This document shows, piece after piece, positions 25,626 to 34,056 of a stretch of DNA of 64,000 nt. This stretch comes from Flagellimonas olearia (GTDB lineage: Bacteria; Bacteroidota; Bacteroidia; Flavobacteriales; Flavobacteriaceae). Position 1 is the stretch's first letter; each line of letters opens with the position of its first letter. The notes beneath the pieces were generated by a model. The model did not search any database and had not been told where the DNA came from. It saw only the letters and a program-made list of their open reading frames with translations. The position numbers and the translations under genes were made by a program. The DNA lies in assembly GCF_009184425.1 (NCBI RefSeq), contig NZ_WELG01000001.1:62001-126000 (forward strand). Direction: 5' to 3'.

Positions 25626-26111
25626 ATGAAACAGCTGATACTCATGAGACACGGAAAATCCTCTTGGGATTACGAAGTGTCCGATAAGGATAGACCCTTG
25701 CTCCAAAGGGGAATCAATGACGCCCATTTGGTGTCCAAAACCTTTGGAAACCATGCGCCTAAAATAGATTTTGCCTATTCCAGCCCAGCAATTAGGGCCT
25801 TGCATACAAGTATGATCTGTCTTAGGAACCTGGATTTTGACTTGAATTGGTTCAAGGTGGATAAGGCACTCTACGACTTTTCCGGTGATAGTGTCCAACG
25901 ATTTGTGGGCAAACTGGATAATGACCTTCAAACCGTTGCGATTTTCGGACATAATTATGCCTTCACTTCGCTTGCAAATACTTGGGGAGATCAGTATATT
26001 GAAAACGTTCCCACAGCAGGACTTGTGCACATTATATTCAATGTGGACGATTGGTCCAAGGTTTCCAAGGGAACCACTGAGCGAACAATCTTTCCAAAAC
26101 ACTTAAAATAA
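25626..26111 (+). CDS. SixA-like histidine phosphatase
   Basis: A 161-residue member of the histidine phosphatase (phosphoglycerate mutase-like) superfamily, in the small SixA group. The catalytic LMRHGKSSW (RHG) is at residues 7-15, and the second histidine is in IFGHNYAF near 111. SixA of E. coli acts on phosphohistidine of phosphotransfer proteins. The direct target here is unknown. It precedes ppk1 by 3 bp, so a link to phosphate or polyphosphate metabolism is suggested by context. GTG at 25620 is an alternative start. Confidence 0.9.
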   Translation: MKQLILMRHGKSSWDYEVSDKDRPLLQRGINDAHLVSKTFGNHAPKIDFAYSSPAIRALHTSMICLRNLDFDLNWFKVDKALYDFSGDSVQRFVGKLDNDLQTVAIFGHNYAFTSLANTWGDQYIENVPTAGLVHIIFNVDDWSKVSKGTTERTIFPKHLK

Positions 26112-26114
26112 AGA

Positions 26115-28190
26115 ATGGTCAAAACAAAGAATGAATATATAAATAGGGAAATCAGCTGGCTACATTTCAACGCCCGGGTACTTCAAGAGAGTGCGGACAA
26201 GAAAGTGCCCCTGATTGACCGACTTCGGTTTTTGGGTATTTTCAGTAATAATCTGGATGAGTTTTTCAAGGTGCGGTATGCCACGGTAAAACGTATTGTG
26301 GATGCTGGAAAAACAGGAAAAAGTGTGTTGGGGGGCGAAAGGGCCAAGGACCTTTTGGAAGAGATTACCAAGATTGTGATTGCCCAGCAGGCCCGTAGTC
26401 TGGAAATTTTCAATGAGATTGAAAAGGAACTCAAGGAAGAAAATATTTTCATCATTGATGAGAATGAAGTAAACGATAGTCAAGCCGAGTTTATCCGCGA
26501 TTATTTCTTTCACAAGGTCAATCAAGAGTTGATGACCATCATCCTGAACGACCTTACCGAGTTTCCATTGTTGAAGGACACCGCAGCCTATTTGGCCGTA
26601 AAAATTGTCATGAAAAACGGTTCAGGGGAACGGAAACACAATCGGTATGCCCTAATCGAGATTCCAAAGGGCATTGACCGTTTTGTGGTGCTACCCAAGG
26701 AAGGGGACAAGAATTATATCATCATTCTGGATGACTTGATCCGGTTCTGTTTGGATAGCGTATTTACCATGTTCGAGTTTGAATCCATCTCGGCACACAT
26801 GATCAAGATTACCCGGGATGCCGAATTGGACATTGATAACGATCTGAGCAAGAGCTTCATTGAGAAGATTTCTTCCAGTGTGGAGCATAGAAAGATCAGT
26901 GATCCGGTCCGTTTTGTTTATGACAAAAATATCGATAAGGATACGCTTCAGTTCCTCAAGGAAAAGATGGACATTATGGGAACGGATAGTGTGATTCCTG
27001 GCGGACGTTACCATAACAGACGTGACTATATGGGTTTTCCCAGTCTGGGAAGATATGATCTCATGTATGACAAGATAGATCCGCTTCCCGTGAAAGGACT
27101 CAGCATGGAAGGGAGTCTGTTGGAAATGATAGCGCACAAGGATTATATGATCTATGCGCCCTACCACACTTTTAGCTATATTACCAAGTTTTTAAGGGAA
27201 GCGGCCCTAGACCCCAAGGTAAGAACCATATTGATTACGGTATACCGATTGGCCAATGATAGTCAGATAGCGTCCTCATTGATCAATGCCGTAAAAAATG
27301 GAAAGCATGTTACGGTGCAGATAGAATTGCAGGCCCGTTTTGATGAGCAAGCCAATATTGAGTATGCCAACCAATTACAGGCGGAAGGCATCAACTTGAT
27401 TTTTGGGGTTCCAGGTCTAAAGGTACATAGTAAGATCTGCATGATTGAGCGGGAAGAAGCGGAAGGCATCAAACGCTATGGTTTTATAAGTACTGGAAAC
27501 TTTAATGAATCCACAGCAAAGATCTATACGGATTATACCCTTTTTACGGCCCATCAAGGAATCCTGAAGGATATGAGCAAGGTCTTTGGGTTCTTTGAGA
27601 CCAACTATAAGATCAATAAGTATAGGCACCTGATTGTTTCCCCGCACTACACCAAATCTACTTTTATCAAACTTATTGATAGGGAGATAGCCAATGCCAA
27701 AGCGGGTAGGGAGGCCTATATCAAAATAAAGATGAACAGCCTCACTTCGTACAAAATGGTGGACAAACTATATGAAGCCAGTAGGGCAGGCGTAAAGATC
27801 CAGATGGTGGTACGTGGAATCTGTTGCCTTATTCCGGGTGTACCGGGCATGAGTGAGAATATTGAGGCCATTAGTATTGTGGACAAGTTTTTGGAGCATC
27901 CAAGATTGTTCATCTTTGGAAACAATGGTGACCCCAAGGTCTATATCTCCTCAGCAGATTGGATGACGCGAAACCTTGATTTTAGGGTTGAAGTAGGGTG
28001 CCCCATTTACGACCCGGATATCAAACAGGAGCTTTTGGATACCTTTGAAATATCTTGGAAGGATAACCTAAAGGCCCGGGTGTTCTCGGAAAAACAGGAT
28101 AATGCCTATAGGCAGCGTGCAGAAGGTGAGCCGGAGCTTAGATCGCAGTTTGAACTCTACCACTATTATCAGAAGAAGTTGGAATCTTAA
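26115..28190 (+). CDS. ppk1: Polyphosphate kinase 1
   Basis: A 691-residue enzyme that reversibly makes inorganic polyphosphate from ATP. The N-terminal domain begins with NREISWLHFNARVLQE, which is diagnostic. The phosphorylated histidine is near residue 438 in KVHSKICMIE. The STGNFNESTAKIYTDY segment and the C-terminal IVDKFLEHPRLFIF and SADWMTRNLDFRVEV motifs complete the PLD-like catalytic core. Length is normal. It lies between sixA-like and ppx genes with gaps of 3 and 12 bp, making a synthesis-degradation operon for polyphosphate. Confidence 0.97.
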   Translation: MVKTKNEYINREISWLHFNARVLQESADKKVPLIDRLRFLGIFSNNLDEFFKVRYATVKRIVDAGKTGKSVLGGERAKDLLEEITKIVIAQQARSLEIFNEIEKELKEENIFIIDENEVNDSQAEFIRDYFFHKVNQELMTIILNDLTEFPLLKDTAAYLAVKIVMKNGSGERKHNRYALIEIPKGIDRFVVLPKEGDKNYIIILDDLIRFCLDSVFTMFEFESISAHMIKITRDAELDIDNDLSKSFIEKISSSVEHRKISDPVRFVYDKNIDKDTLQFLKEKMDIMGTDSVIPGGRYHNRRDYMGFPSLGRYDLMYDKIDPLPVKGLSMEGSLLEMIAHKDYMIYAPYHTFSYITKFLREAALDPKVRTILITVYRLANDSQIASSLINAVKNGKHVTVQIELQARFDEQANIEYANQLQAEGINLIFGVPGLKVHSKICMIEREEAEGIKRYGFISTGNFNESTAKIYTDYTLFTAHQGILKDMSKVFGFFETNYKINKYRHLIVSPHYTKSTFIKLIDREIANAKAGREAYIKIKMNSLTSYKMVDKLYEASRAGVKIQMVVRGICCLIPGVPGMSENIEAISIVDKFLEHPRLFIFGNNGDPKVYISSADWMTRNLDFRVEVGCPIYDPDIKQELLDTFEISWKDNLKARVFSEKQDNAYRQRAEGEPELRSQFELYHYYQKKLES

Positions 28191-28202
28191 TACCCCATAA
28201 AT

Positions 28203-29084
28203 TTGTTAATACGAAAGTTTGCGGCCATAGACATTGGGTCCAACGCCATACGATTGCTTATCAACAACGTTATTGAGCAGAAAGACAGGCCTACCTTGTT
28301 TAAGAAAAGCGAGTTGGTGCGCGTTCCCGTTCGTTTAGGAGAAGATTCTTTTTTGCGGGGAGAGATTTCGGACATAAGTCTTAAACGGCTTATTAAAACC
28401 ATGCAATCCTTTGACCTGTTGATGCAAGTCTATGGCGTGGAAAAATACATGGCCTGTGCCACTTCTGCGCTTCGTGAGGCGAGAAATGGTCAGGAGGTCA
28501 TTGAACGAGTACAGCAAGAATCCAACATCAACATAGAGATTATTGATGGCAAACGCGAAGCGGCCATCATAGCATCCACAGATTTAAAAGACGTGATAAA
28601 AACCGACCGACTCTATCTCTATGTGGATGTAGGGGGCGGAAGCACGGAATTCACCATTTTTGACAAAGGAGCGCCTGTAGTCTCGCGTTCTTTTGAAATA
28701 GGCACCGTCCGTATTCTCAACAATTTGGTCAAGGATACCGTTTGGGACGACATTAAGGCGTGGATAGCCTTACACATAGGGCAGGACAGGTTGGTGGAGA
28801 TCATTGGTTCGGGGGGAAATATCAATAAGCTGCACAAAATGTCCGGGCGGAAGATTGGACAACCCTTGTCCTATATCTGGTTGAATGCCCAATACCACTT
28901 CCTGAACAGTATGGAATATGAAGACCGCATTGCCGAGTTGGGCCTTAACCAAGACCGTGCGGATGTGATTATACCTGCTACTAAAATATTCCTGAATGCA
29001 GCCAAATGGAGCAAGGCCAAGAAAATCCATGTACCCAAAATAGGATTGGCCGATGGGATGATCAAGACCTTATACTATCAGTAA
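28203..29084 (+). CDS. ppx: Exopolyphosphatase (Ppx/GppA, short form)
   Basis: A 293-residue phosphatase of the ASKHA fold that removes terminal phosphates from polyphosphate, or the 5' phosphate of pppGpp. Key motifs are the N-terminal AAIDIGSNAIRLLI, ATSALREARNG, the YVDVGGGSTEFT phosphate loop near residues 140-151, and GSGGNINKL. It lacks the C-terminal HD-like domain of the long E. coli Ppx, so it is the short Ppx type. TTG at 28203 is the start. It is co-transcribed with ppk1 and converges on miaE with a 5-bp gap. Confidence 0.92.
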   Translation: MLIRKFAAIDIGSNAIRLLINNVIEQKDRPTLFKKSELVRVPVRLGEDSFLRGEISDISLKRLIKTMQSFDLLMQVYGVEKYMACATSALREARNGQEVIERVQQESNINIEIIDGKREAAIIASTDLKDVIKTDRLYLYVDVGGGSTEFTIFDKGAPVVSRSFEIGTVRILNNLVKDTVWDDIKAWIALHIGQDRLVEIIGSGGNINKLHKMSGRKIGQPLSYIWLNAQYHFLNSMEYEDRIAELGLNQDRADVIIPATKIFLNAAKWSKAKKIHVPKIGLADGMIKTLYYQ

Positions 29085-29089
29085 GATTA

Positions 29090-29671
29090 CTAGCCGTGCA
29101 TGGTTTCTCTCTTGCCCAAGTCTTTCATAAGACCGGCCTCATAATCCAATAGGTCCTGCCATTTTTGATCTACTACATCCTTATCGCCATACTTTCGGGC
29201 AAAAGTTAGGAACATGGTGTAATGGTTGGCTTCACTGACCATAAGATTGCGGTAGAATTCGGAGAGTTCCTCATCTGCAATTTCTTCAGAAAGTAAACGG
29301 AAACGTTCACAGCTTCGTGCTTCAATCAAAGCCGCATAGAGCAGTTTATGCACCAAATGGGTTTCTTTGCTACCTCCTTTTGGGAAAAACTTCATCAACT
29401 CAATTACATATTCGTCCTTACGCTCACGGCCTAATACCCATCCCCGTTTCAGGATTTTATCATGGACCATGTTAAAGTGGCCCATTTCCTCACGTGCCAA
29501 GGCGGTCATTTCCTTGACCAACTCAGATTTTTCAGGAAAACCTATGATGAGTGAAATGGCGGTACTGGCCGCTTTTTGCTCACAATAGGCATGGTCGGTA
29601 AGGATTTCTTCAATGTTCTTTTCAACAATGTTCACCCATCTGGGATCGGTCGGTAATTTAAGCCCTAGCAT
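29090..29671 (-). CDS. miaE: tRNA-(ms2io6A)-hydroxylase
   Basis: A 193-residue diiron protein that hydroxylates the isopentenyl group of ms2i6A at tRNA position 37. The ferritin-like four-helix fold carries two ExxH-type iron sites: one around REEMGHFNM, the other around IEARSCERF and SEANHYTMF. LPTDPRWVNIVEKN at the N terminus and ILTDHAYCEQKAAS are typical of MiaE. ATG at 29671 is used rather than an upstream TTG. It lies convergent to ppx. Confidence 0.94.
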   Translation of the reverse strand: MLGLKLPTDPRWVNIVEKNIEEILTDHAYCEQKAASTAISLIIGFPEKSELVKEMTALAREEMGHFNMVHDKILKRGWVLGRERKDEYVIELMKFFPKGGSKETHLVHKLLYAALIEARSCERFRLLSEEIADEELSEFYRNLMVSEANHYTMFLTFARKYGDKDVVDQKWQDLLDYEAGLMKDLGKRETMHG

Positions 29672-29723
29672 AGTGGTACTTTTCAAGATTTAGCTGCAAA
29701 GATAATGGAATGGGCTGGGATGA

Positions 29724-31460
29724 CTAAAAATCCAAGTCGAACTCCTTGCGCAAGAGGTCTATGGCGGGATTCTTTTCCCGTAGTTTCTCATACTTTTCTT
29801 CTGGGGTAAAGGCGAATTTTTTGGCCACTTCCTCATTCACGGTAATATGAAGGGTGATGGAATGGTTGTTCAGCTTTTCCTTGAGGTAGTTGAGCATTAG
29901 ACTTTGTTCCCGTTCTACCTCTTTTTTCATGGTGCTGTTGGGAAGCTCTATCCAAATGGTGTAATCATTCTTTAATTTGGGTACATCGGTTTGGAGATTA
30001 CTGGCCAAAATTTTTCGGCCTTTGTCTTCCAATTGATCTACAAAATCGTCCCAATGGGCTTGCATTTCCTCTTCGGTAAACGGCTCTTTGGGGAGCTCCT
30101 CGTGATCAACCTCGGGTGTTTTGGTGTTCTCGTGGGCTTTTTTGGCCTTAATGCTGGATAGGGACAGCCCGGATACCCTTTTCTCCGCAGACTTTATTTG
30201 AATTTTCTTTGCGGGTTGATATTCTTCCTGGGGCTCTTGTGCCAATACCGGTTGGGGTTCAGGGGTTTCTGGAACAGTTTCCGTCACCGAAGTGGCCGCA
30301 GTTTTAGGTTTTTCGTTGGTTTTTGGGGGAGCAGCTCCATTGGTTTTGGGCCTTCCAGAAAAAAATGAAGCTGGGATTATAAAATCAGACTTTTTTTTTT
30401 CTCCATCATAAGTGATGGAGGCCAATTTCATAAGGGTAAGTTCAACCAACAGACGTTGGTTTTTACTGGATTTGTACTTGAGGTCGCAATCATTGGCCAG
30501 ATCAATGGCTTTTAAGAGGAAATCCTTGGAGGTTTTGGCAGCCTGCTCCTTATATTGGTTCTTGACATCCTCACCTACCTCCAAAAGGGCTATGGTCTCG
30601 GGATGTTGGCATACCATTAAATCCCTGAAATGGGATGCTAGGCCCGTAATAAAATGATGGCCATCAAACCCATAGGACAACGTATCGTTCAAAAGTATCA
30701 GGAGCTCTGGAATCTTGTTTTCTAGGATAAGGTCCGTTGCAGAAAAATAGGTGTCATAATCCAACACGTTTAAATTTTCCGTCACGGCTTTACGGGTCAA
30801 TTCCTTGCCCGAAAAACTTACTACCCGGTCAAAAATGGAGAGGGCATCGCGCATGGCGCCATCTGCCTTTTGGGCTATAATGTGAAGGGCGCTTTCCTCC
30901 GCCTCAATCCCTTGTTGTTCTGCAATATATTTGAGGTATTCCGAGGCATCCTTTACCGTGATGCGCTTAAAATCAAAAATTTGGCATCGGGATAGAATGG
31001 TTGGGATTATTTTGTGCTTTTCAGTGGTGGCCAAAATAAAAATGGCATGCTTTGGTGGCTCTTCCAGCGTCTTTAAAAAAGCATTGAATGCTGATTGGGA
31101 GAGCATGTGTACCTCGTCAATGATGTAGACTTTGTATTTACCGACCTGGGGAGGTATCCGTACTTGGTCGATCAGACTTCGGATGTCATCCACGGAATTG
31201 TTGGAGGCGGCATCCAGCTCAAAGATGTTGAAGGCAAAATCCTCATCGTCCCGTTCGGTACCATCCTGATTGATTTTTTTGGCCAATATCCGTGCACAGG
31301 TGGTTTTGCCCACACCCCTTGGTCCACAGAATAAAAGCGCTTGTGCCAAATGGTTGTTCTCTATGGCATTCAGCAATGTATTGGTAATGGCACCCTGGCC
31401 CACCACATCCTTAAAAGTCTGCGGGCGATATTTTCTTGCCGATACAATAAAGGGTTCCAA
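29724..31460 (-). CDS. dnaX: DNA polymerase III subunits gamma and tau
   Basis: A 578-residue clamp-loader ATPase. SARKYRPQTFKDVVGQ opens the protein. Walker A is GPRGVGKTT near residues 46-54, Walker B is IIDEVHMLS, and the sensor region reads ILATTEKHK. The four-cysteine zinc module between Walker A and ELDAASNNSVDDIR, found in E. coli DnaX, is missing and replaced by an acidic stretch (QDGTERDDEDF). After domain III a Pro/Thr/Glu-rich linker (about 365-440) leads to a tau-type C terminus. The start is probably TTG at 31460; the reading frame is open to 31520 but no ATG is present there. No slippery frameshift site for gamma is obvious. Confidence 0.95.
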   Translation of the reverse strand: MEPFIVSARKYRPQTFKDVVGQGAITNTLLNAIENNHLAQALLFCGPRGVGKTTCARILAKKINQDGTERDDEDFAFNIFELDAASNNSVDDIRSLIDQVRIPPQVGKYKVYIIDEVHMLSQSAFNAFLKTLEEPPKHAIFILATTEKHKIIPTILSRCQIFDFKRITVKDASEYLKYIAEQQGIEAEESALHIIAQKADGAMRDALSIFDRVVSFSGKELTRKAVTENLNVLDYDTYFSATDLILENKIPELLILLNDTLSYGFDGHHFITGLASHFRDLMVCQHPETIALLEVGEDVKNQYKEQAAKTSKDFLLKAIDLANDCDLKYKSSKNQRLLVELTLMKLASITYDGEKKKSDFIIPASFFSGRPKTNGAAPPKTNEKPKTAATSVTETVPETPEPQPVLAQEPQEEYQPAKKIQIKSAEKRVSGLSLSSIKAKKAHENTKTPEVDHEELPKEPFTEEEMQAHWDDFVDQLEDKGRKILASNLQTDVPKLKNDYTIWIELPNSTMKKEVEREQSLMLNYLKEKLNNHSITLHITVNEEVAKKFAFTPEEKYEKLREKNPAIDLLRKEFDLDF

Positions 31461-31558
31461 AATCAATGATACAATTGCGTTCCTACAAATATAAAAATAG
31501 CAACCGTCAAAGTGGTACAAGAGGCATCATGTAACCCTTTTTTTATTAACAATTGCGT

Positions 31559-31566
31559 TACCTTTG
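31559..31566 (+). promoter_or_regulatory. -7 box of the RNase P RNA gene
   Basis: TACCTTTG matches TAnnTTTG and ends about 5 bp before the predicted RNA 5' end at 31572, the normal distance in Bacteroidota. A good -33 TTTG is not seen at the right spacing. Confidence 0.6.
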
Positions 31567-31571
31567 TCGCC

Positions 31572-31871
31572 AGCAGGCCACCTTACCGCTGCAGCTTTGG
31601 GCAACCAAGGTTGAAGAGGAAAGTCCGGACACCATAGTGCAGCATAGCGGGTAACGCCCGTCCGTTGAAAGGCGAGGACCAGTGCAACAGAAAGCAAGTA
31701 CAGTTCGGCTGTAGTGAAATCAGGTAAACTCTATGCGGTGAAACGCCACGTAAACCAATGTTTGAGGGCTGCACGTCCAAATTGGAGGGTAGGCGGTTGG
31801 AGCTTTTGGGCAACCAAAAGCCTAGATAAATGGTAAGGCTCGACAGAATCCGGCTTATGGCCTGCTTTTTT
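31572..31871 (+). ncRNA. rnpB: RNase P RNA
   Basis: The catalytic RNA that matures tRNA 5' ends. The universal 5' block GAGGAAAGTCCGGACACCAT (about 31616-31635) and the 3' block GACAGAATCCGGCTTAT (about 31842-31858) are both present. The termini AGCAGGCC (31572-31579) and GGCCTGCT (31859-31866) pair as helix P1. ACAGAAA near the conserved core is also visible. A six-T run directly follows P1 and probably serves as the terminator; it overlaps the stop codon of the convergent rsmD gene. The mature RNA is about 295 nt, short for type A, as usual for Bacteroidota. Confidence 0.96.
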
Positions 31872-32406
31872 ATGCTTCAAAAAAACTGAACACGCTGCCG
31901 CCGTATTTACGACTTTCAGAAAATTTTGGGTGTTGGGACAAGTCGGTTTTATCGGAATGTTCAATGATCAATAGACCGTCATCCAACAGCAGTTCCCTTT
32001 CAAACACCAAATCCGGAATTTTTAAAAACTGATTCTGGTCAAAGTTGTAAGGGGGGTCTGCAAATACGATGTTGAACTTTTCCGGGCTTCGTTCCAAAAA
32101 CTTGAATACATCAGACTTGGCCGTAGTGATGGGAAGGTCCATTTCCTTGGTCATTTTGGAGATAAAATGTACGCAGCCGGCAAAACTGTCCACGGCCATG
32201 ATTTCCCCCGCATCACGAGAGGCAAATTCAAAACTGATATTCCCGGTTCCGGAAAATAGGTCCAACACCTTGAGTCCATCAAAATAGAACCGATTGTTTA
32301 GGATATTGAAAAGACCTTCCTTGGCCATATCCGTGGTAGGGCGTACAGGAAGTTTTTTGGGTGCCGTGATTCGCTTTCCCTTATATTTTCCAGAGATGAT
32401 TCGCAT
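31870..32406 (-). CDS. rsmD: 16S rRNA (guanine(966)-N2)-methyltransferase RsmD
   Basis: A 178-residue SAM-dependent methyltransferase acting on 16S rRNA in the small subunit. The opening MRIISGKYKGKRITAP and RPTTDMAKEGLFNIL are diagnostic. The SAM motif LDLFSGTGNISFE is near residues 48-60, and the catalytic NPPY-type motif reads ADPPYNFD near 116-123. It overlaps the upstream DUF3822 gene by 1 bp (TAATG), so the two are translationally coupled. This RsmD/DUF3822 pairing is recurrent in Flavobacteriia as far as I know. Confidence 0.95.
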   Translation of the reverse strand: MRIISGKYKGKRITAPKKLPVRPTTDMAKEGLFNILNNRFYFDGLKVLDLFSGTGNISFEFASRDAGEIMAVDSFAGCVHFISKMTKEMDLPITTAKSDVFKFLERSPEKFNIVFADPPYNFDQNQFLKIPDLVFERELLLDDGLLIIEHSDKTDLSQHPKFSESRKYGGSVFSFFEA

Positions 32407-33239
32407 TATAGCGTGCTGAGTATGGAAAAATCAATAGTCTCATCTTCCAATTCCTCATAAGGAAAGGGAAGGTTGCCCGGAATAAAGACGGAAACATGCT
32501 CTATGTACTTACGACAAAGTTCATAGACGGCATCACCTTCCTCGATGTTCCCAAACAATTTTAGCTGCACTTTTCGAGTATCCAACTGCAACTGTTCCAT
32601 ACTGAATAGGAGGTAGTATAGAAAATCTTCCTTGGTCTGATATTCAAATTGGTTATAGAAAAGCAGTTTCTTGTTGGAAACCACCATCATTTCCATATCT
32701 TTTTCGGATACCTGGATATAACATACAGTTTGGTCCGAAATTCTATTTTGGTTCAGCAATGTACTGATCAGGACCGTTCCGCTATGTTTGAATTCAAATT
32801 CACCAAAAAGGTCAAAAATGTAGTTGTTGACATTGGTATAGGGTACATACACATTGACGATATCCTGATTGGGTATTTCATCATGGGCAATGAGGTCATT
32901 TGCCATGATCTTGGCATTGAATTTTAAATAGTTGGGGAGTTCCTCTGCATTGAAAAGGGGCTTGGGCACCAAGCTGAACATATTGTTTTTATGGATGACC
33001 AAAACCTCGGAAAATTCACTTCCAATATTGCTTTTTTGACCCAACATATTCTTAAGCTCCTTTAGCATGAGATATGGCGTGGAAGGAACTTTGAAAGTTA
33101 TTTTCTCAAAAGCAAGTATTTTATTGGATACTGTATCCAGCACACAAAAAGAAAGTCCATTCAAGCCGACTTGAATGGACAATTTTCTAAAAATGTTATT
33201 TGTCTTTGACTGTGCTATATCAGTTGCTTTTTCTGTCAT
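32406..33239 (-). CDS. DUF3822 family protein
   Basis: A 277-residue protein of the DUF3822 family, found in Bacteroidota next to rsmD. The fold resembles an actin/ASKHA-like domain: KLSIQVGLNGLSFCVLD near the N terminus mimics a phosphate-1 strand, and repeated strand-turn elements follow (VCYIQVSEKDMEMMVVSNKKLLFYNQFEY). No enzymatic residue set is clear. ATG at 33239 is used; a longer reading from 33260 is possible. It overlaps the upstream membrane-protein gene by 20 bp, so the three genes form a tight operon. Confidence 0.85.
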   Translation of the reverse strand: MTEKATDIAQSKTNNIFRKLSIQVGLNGLSFCVLDTVSNKILAFEKITFKVPSTPYLMLKELKNMLGQKSNIGSEFSEVLVIHKNNMFSLVPKPLFNAEELPNYLKFNAKIMANDLIAHDEIPNQDIVNVYVPYTNVNNYIFDLFGEFEFKHSGTVLISTLLNQNRISDQTVCYIQVSEKDMEMMVVSNKKLLFYNQFEYQTKEDFLYYLLFSMEQLQLDTRKVQLKLFGNIEEGDAVYELCRKYIEHVSVFIPGNLPFPYEELEDETIDFSILSTL

Positions 33240-33954
33240 AGATAGGAGGCCAGTTACCATTTGTGCTTACGTCGGTAAGTGAGCCCACTTTGATTTCGGT
33301 TCCATTGACCTCTTCCACACTCTGATGTGCGTTCTCCCTATCCAACAAATCTTTGGGTTGGTCATATAGAACAACGTTCTTCTTTACCTTGGCTTCAAAA
33401 ACAGGAACTTTGTACCCGCTTTTATCAATGATGTTAGCCTTCATTTCAAATTGCTCACCATTCTGGGCATATGGCACATTCATCATGGTCTTGTAACGGC
33501 TATCGGCACCAAACAAGGAATCCTTTACTTTTACCTGTCCTAGGGTATCAATGATGACGGTGTCTTGTTGAAGTTCAATTTGGTACACTTTGTCGTATCT
33601 CATGAAAGAGGAATCTTTTTGAGAAGTAATAGTGTAGTTTCCAGTATCGATAAACTGTATTAGGCTATTGAAATTGCCGGCATATCTTCCATTTACGGTT
33701 TTATAGGCTTCTTGTGAATCCCTAATGTCTTTAAGTTTGGCAATTACTTGTGAAAATCTTTCTTTTCTTACTTTGTTAAATTCTATGGGGGCATTAATGG
33801 ATTGGTAAATTTTATATCCGAGGAAAATGCTCAAAAGACCAAAGGCAATTACAAGTACAGGCTTTATTTTTTGAGGTAAAAATCTGTCAATCAGGAATAC
33901 AAGCCCTATGGTCAAAAGGGCAATCAATACAACAATAAGGATTAAGTTTAACAT
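33220..33954 (-). CDS. Conserved membrane-anchored protein of unknown function
   Basis: The 244-residue protein has two N-terminal hydrophobic helices (about 2-25 and 31-50), followed by a mainly beta outer or cytoplasmic domain. The helical KVRKERFSQVIAKLKDIRDSQEAYKTVNGRYAG segment resembles the conserved N-terminal helix of pilin-like proteins, with the 'AYKxxxGxY' turn common in type II secretion pseudopilins. I do not recognise a named family. It is the first gene of the operon with DUF3822 and rsmD and overlaps the next gene by 20 bp. Confidence 0.75.
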   Translation of the reverse strand: MLNLILIVVLIALLTIGLVFLIDRFLPQKIKPVLVIAFGLLSIFLGYKIYQSINAPIEFNKVRKERFSQVIAKLKDIRDSQEAYKTVNGRYAGNFNSLIQFIDTGNYTITSQKDSSFMRYDKVYQIELQQDTVIIDTLGQVKVKDSLFGADSRYKTMMNVPYAQNGEQFEMKANIIDKSGYKVPVFEAKVKKNVVLYDQPKDLLDRENAHQSVEEVNGTEIKVGSLTDVSTNGNWPPIYDRKSN

Positions 33955-34027
33955 ATCTGCTACTGTCTTTCTAAGTTAATTTAGTGGTTACAGACAAATC
34001 TACAATTTTTTTTTAATCACGAAACTT

Positions 34028-34056
34028 TTTGCTTTAAAAATCCATGCTTACTTTAG
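34028..34056 (+). promoter_or_regulatory. Promoter of the helicase-kdsB operon
   Basis: TTTG (34028-34031), a 17-bp spacer and TACTTTAG (34049-34056) resemble the Bacteroidota consensus. The expected transcription start is at about 34062, which falls on the second ATG (34063). A leaderless mRNA starting translation there would make 34063 the real start codon. Confidence 0.55.
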
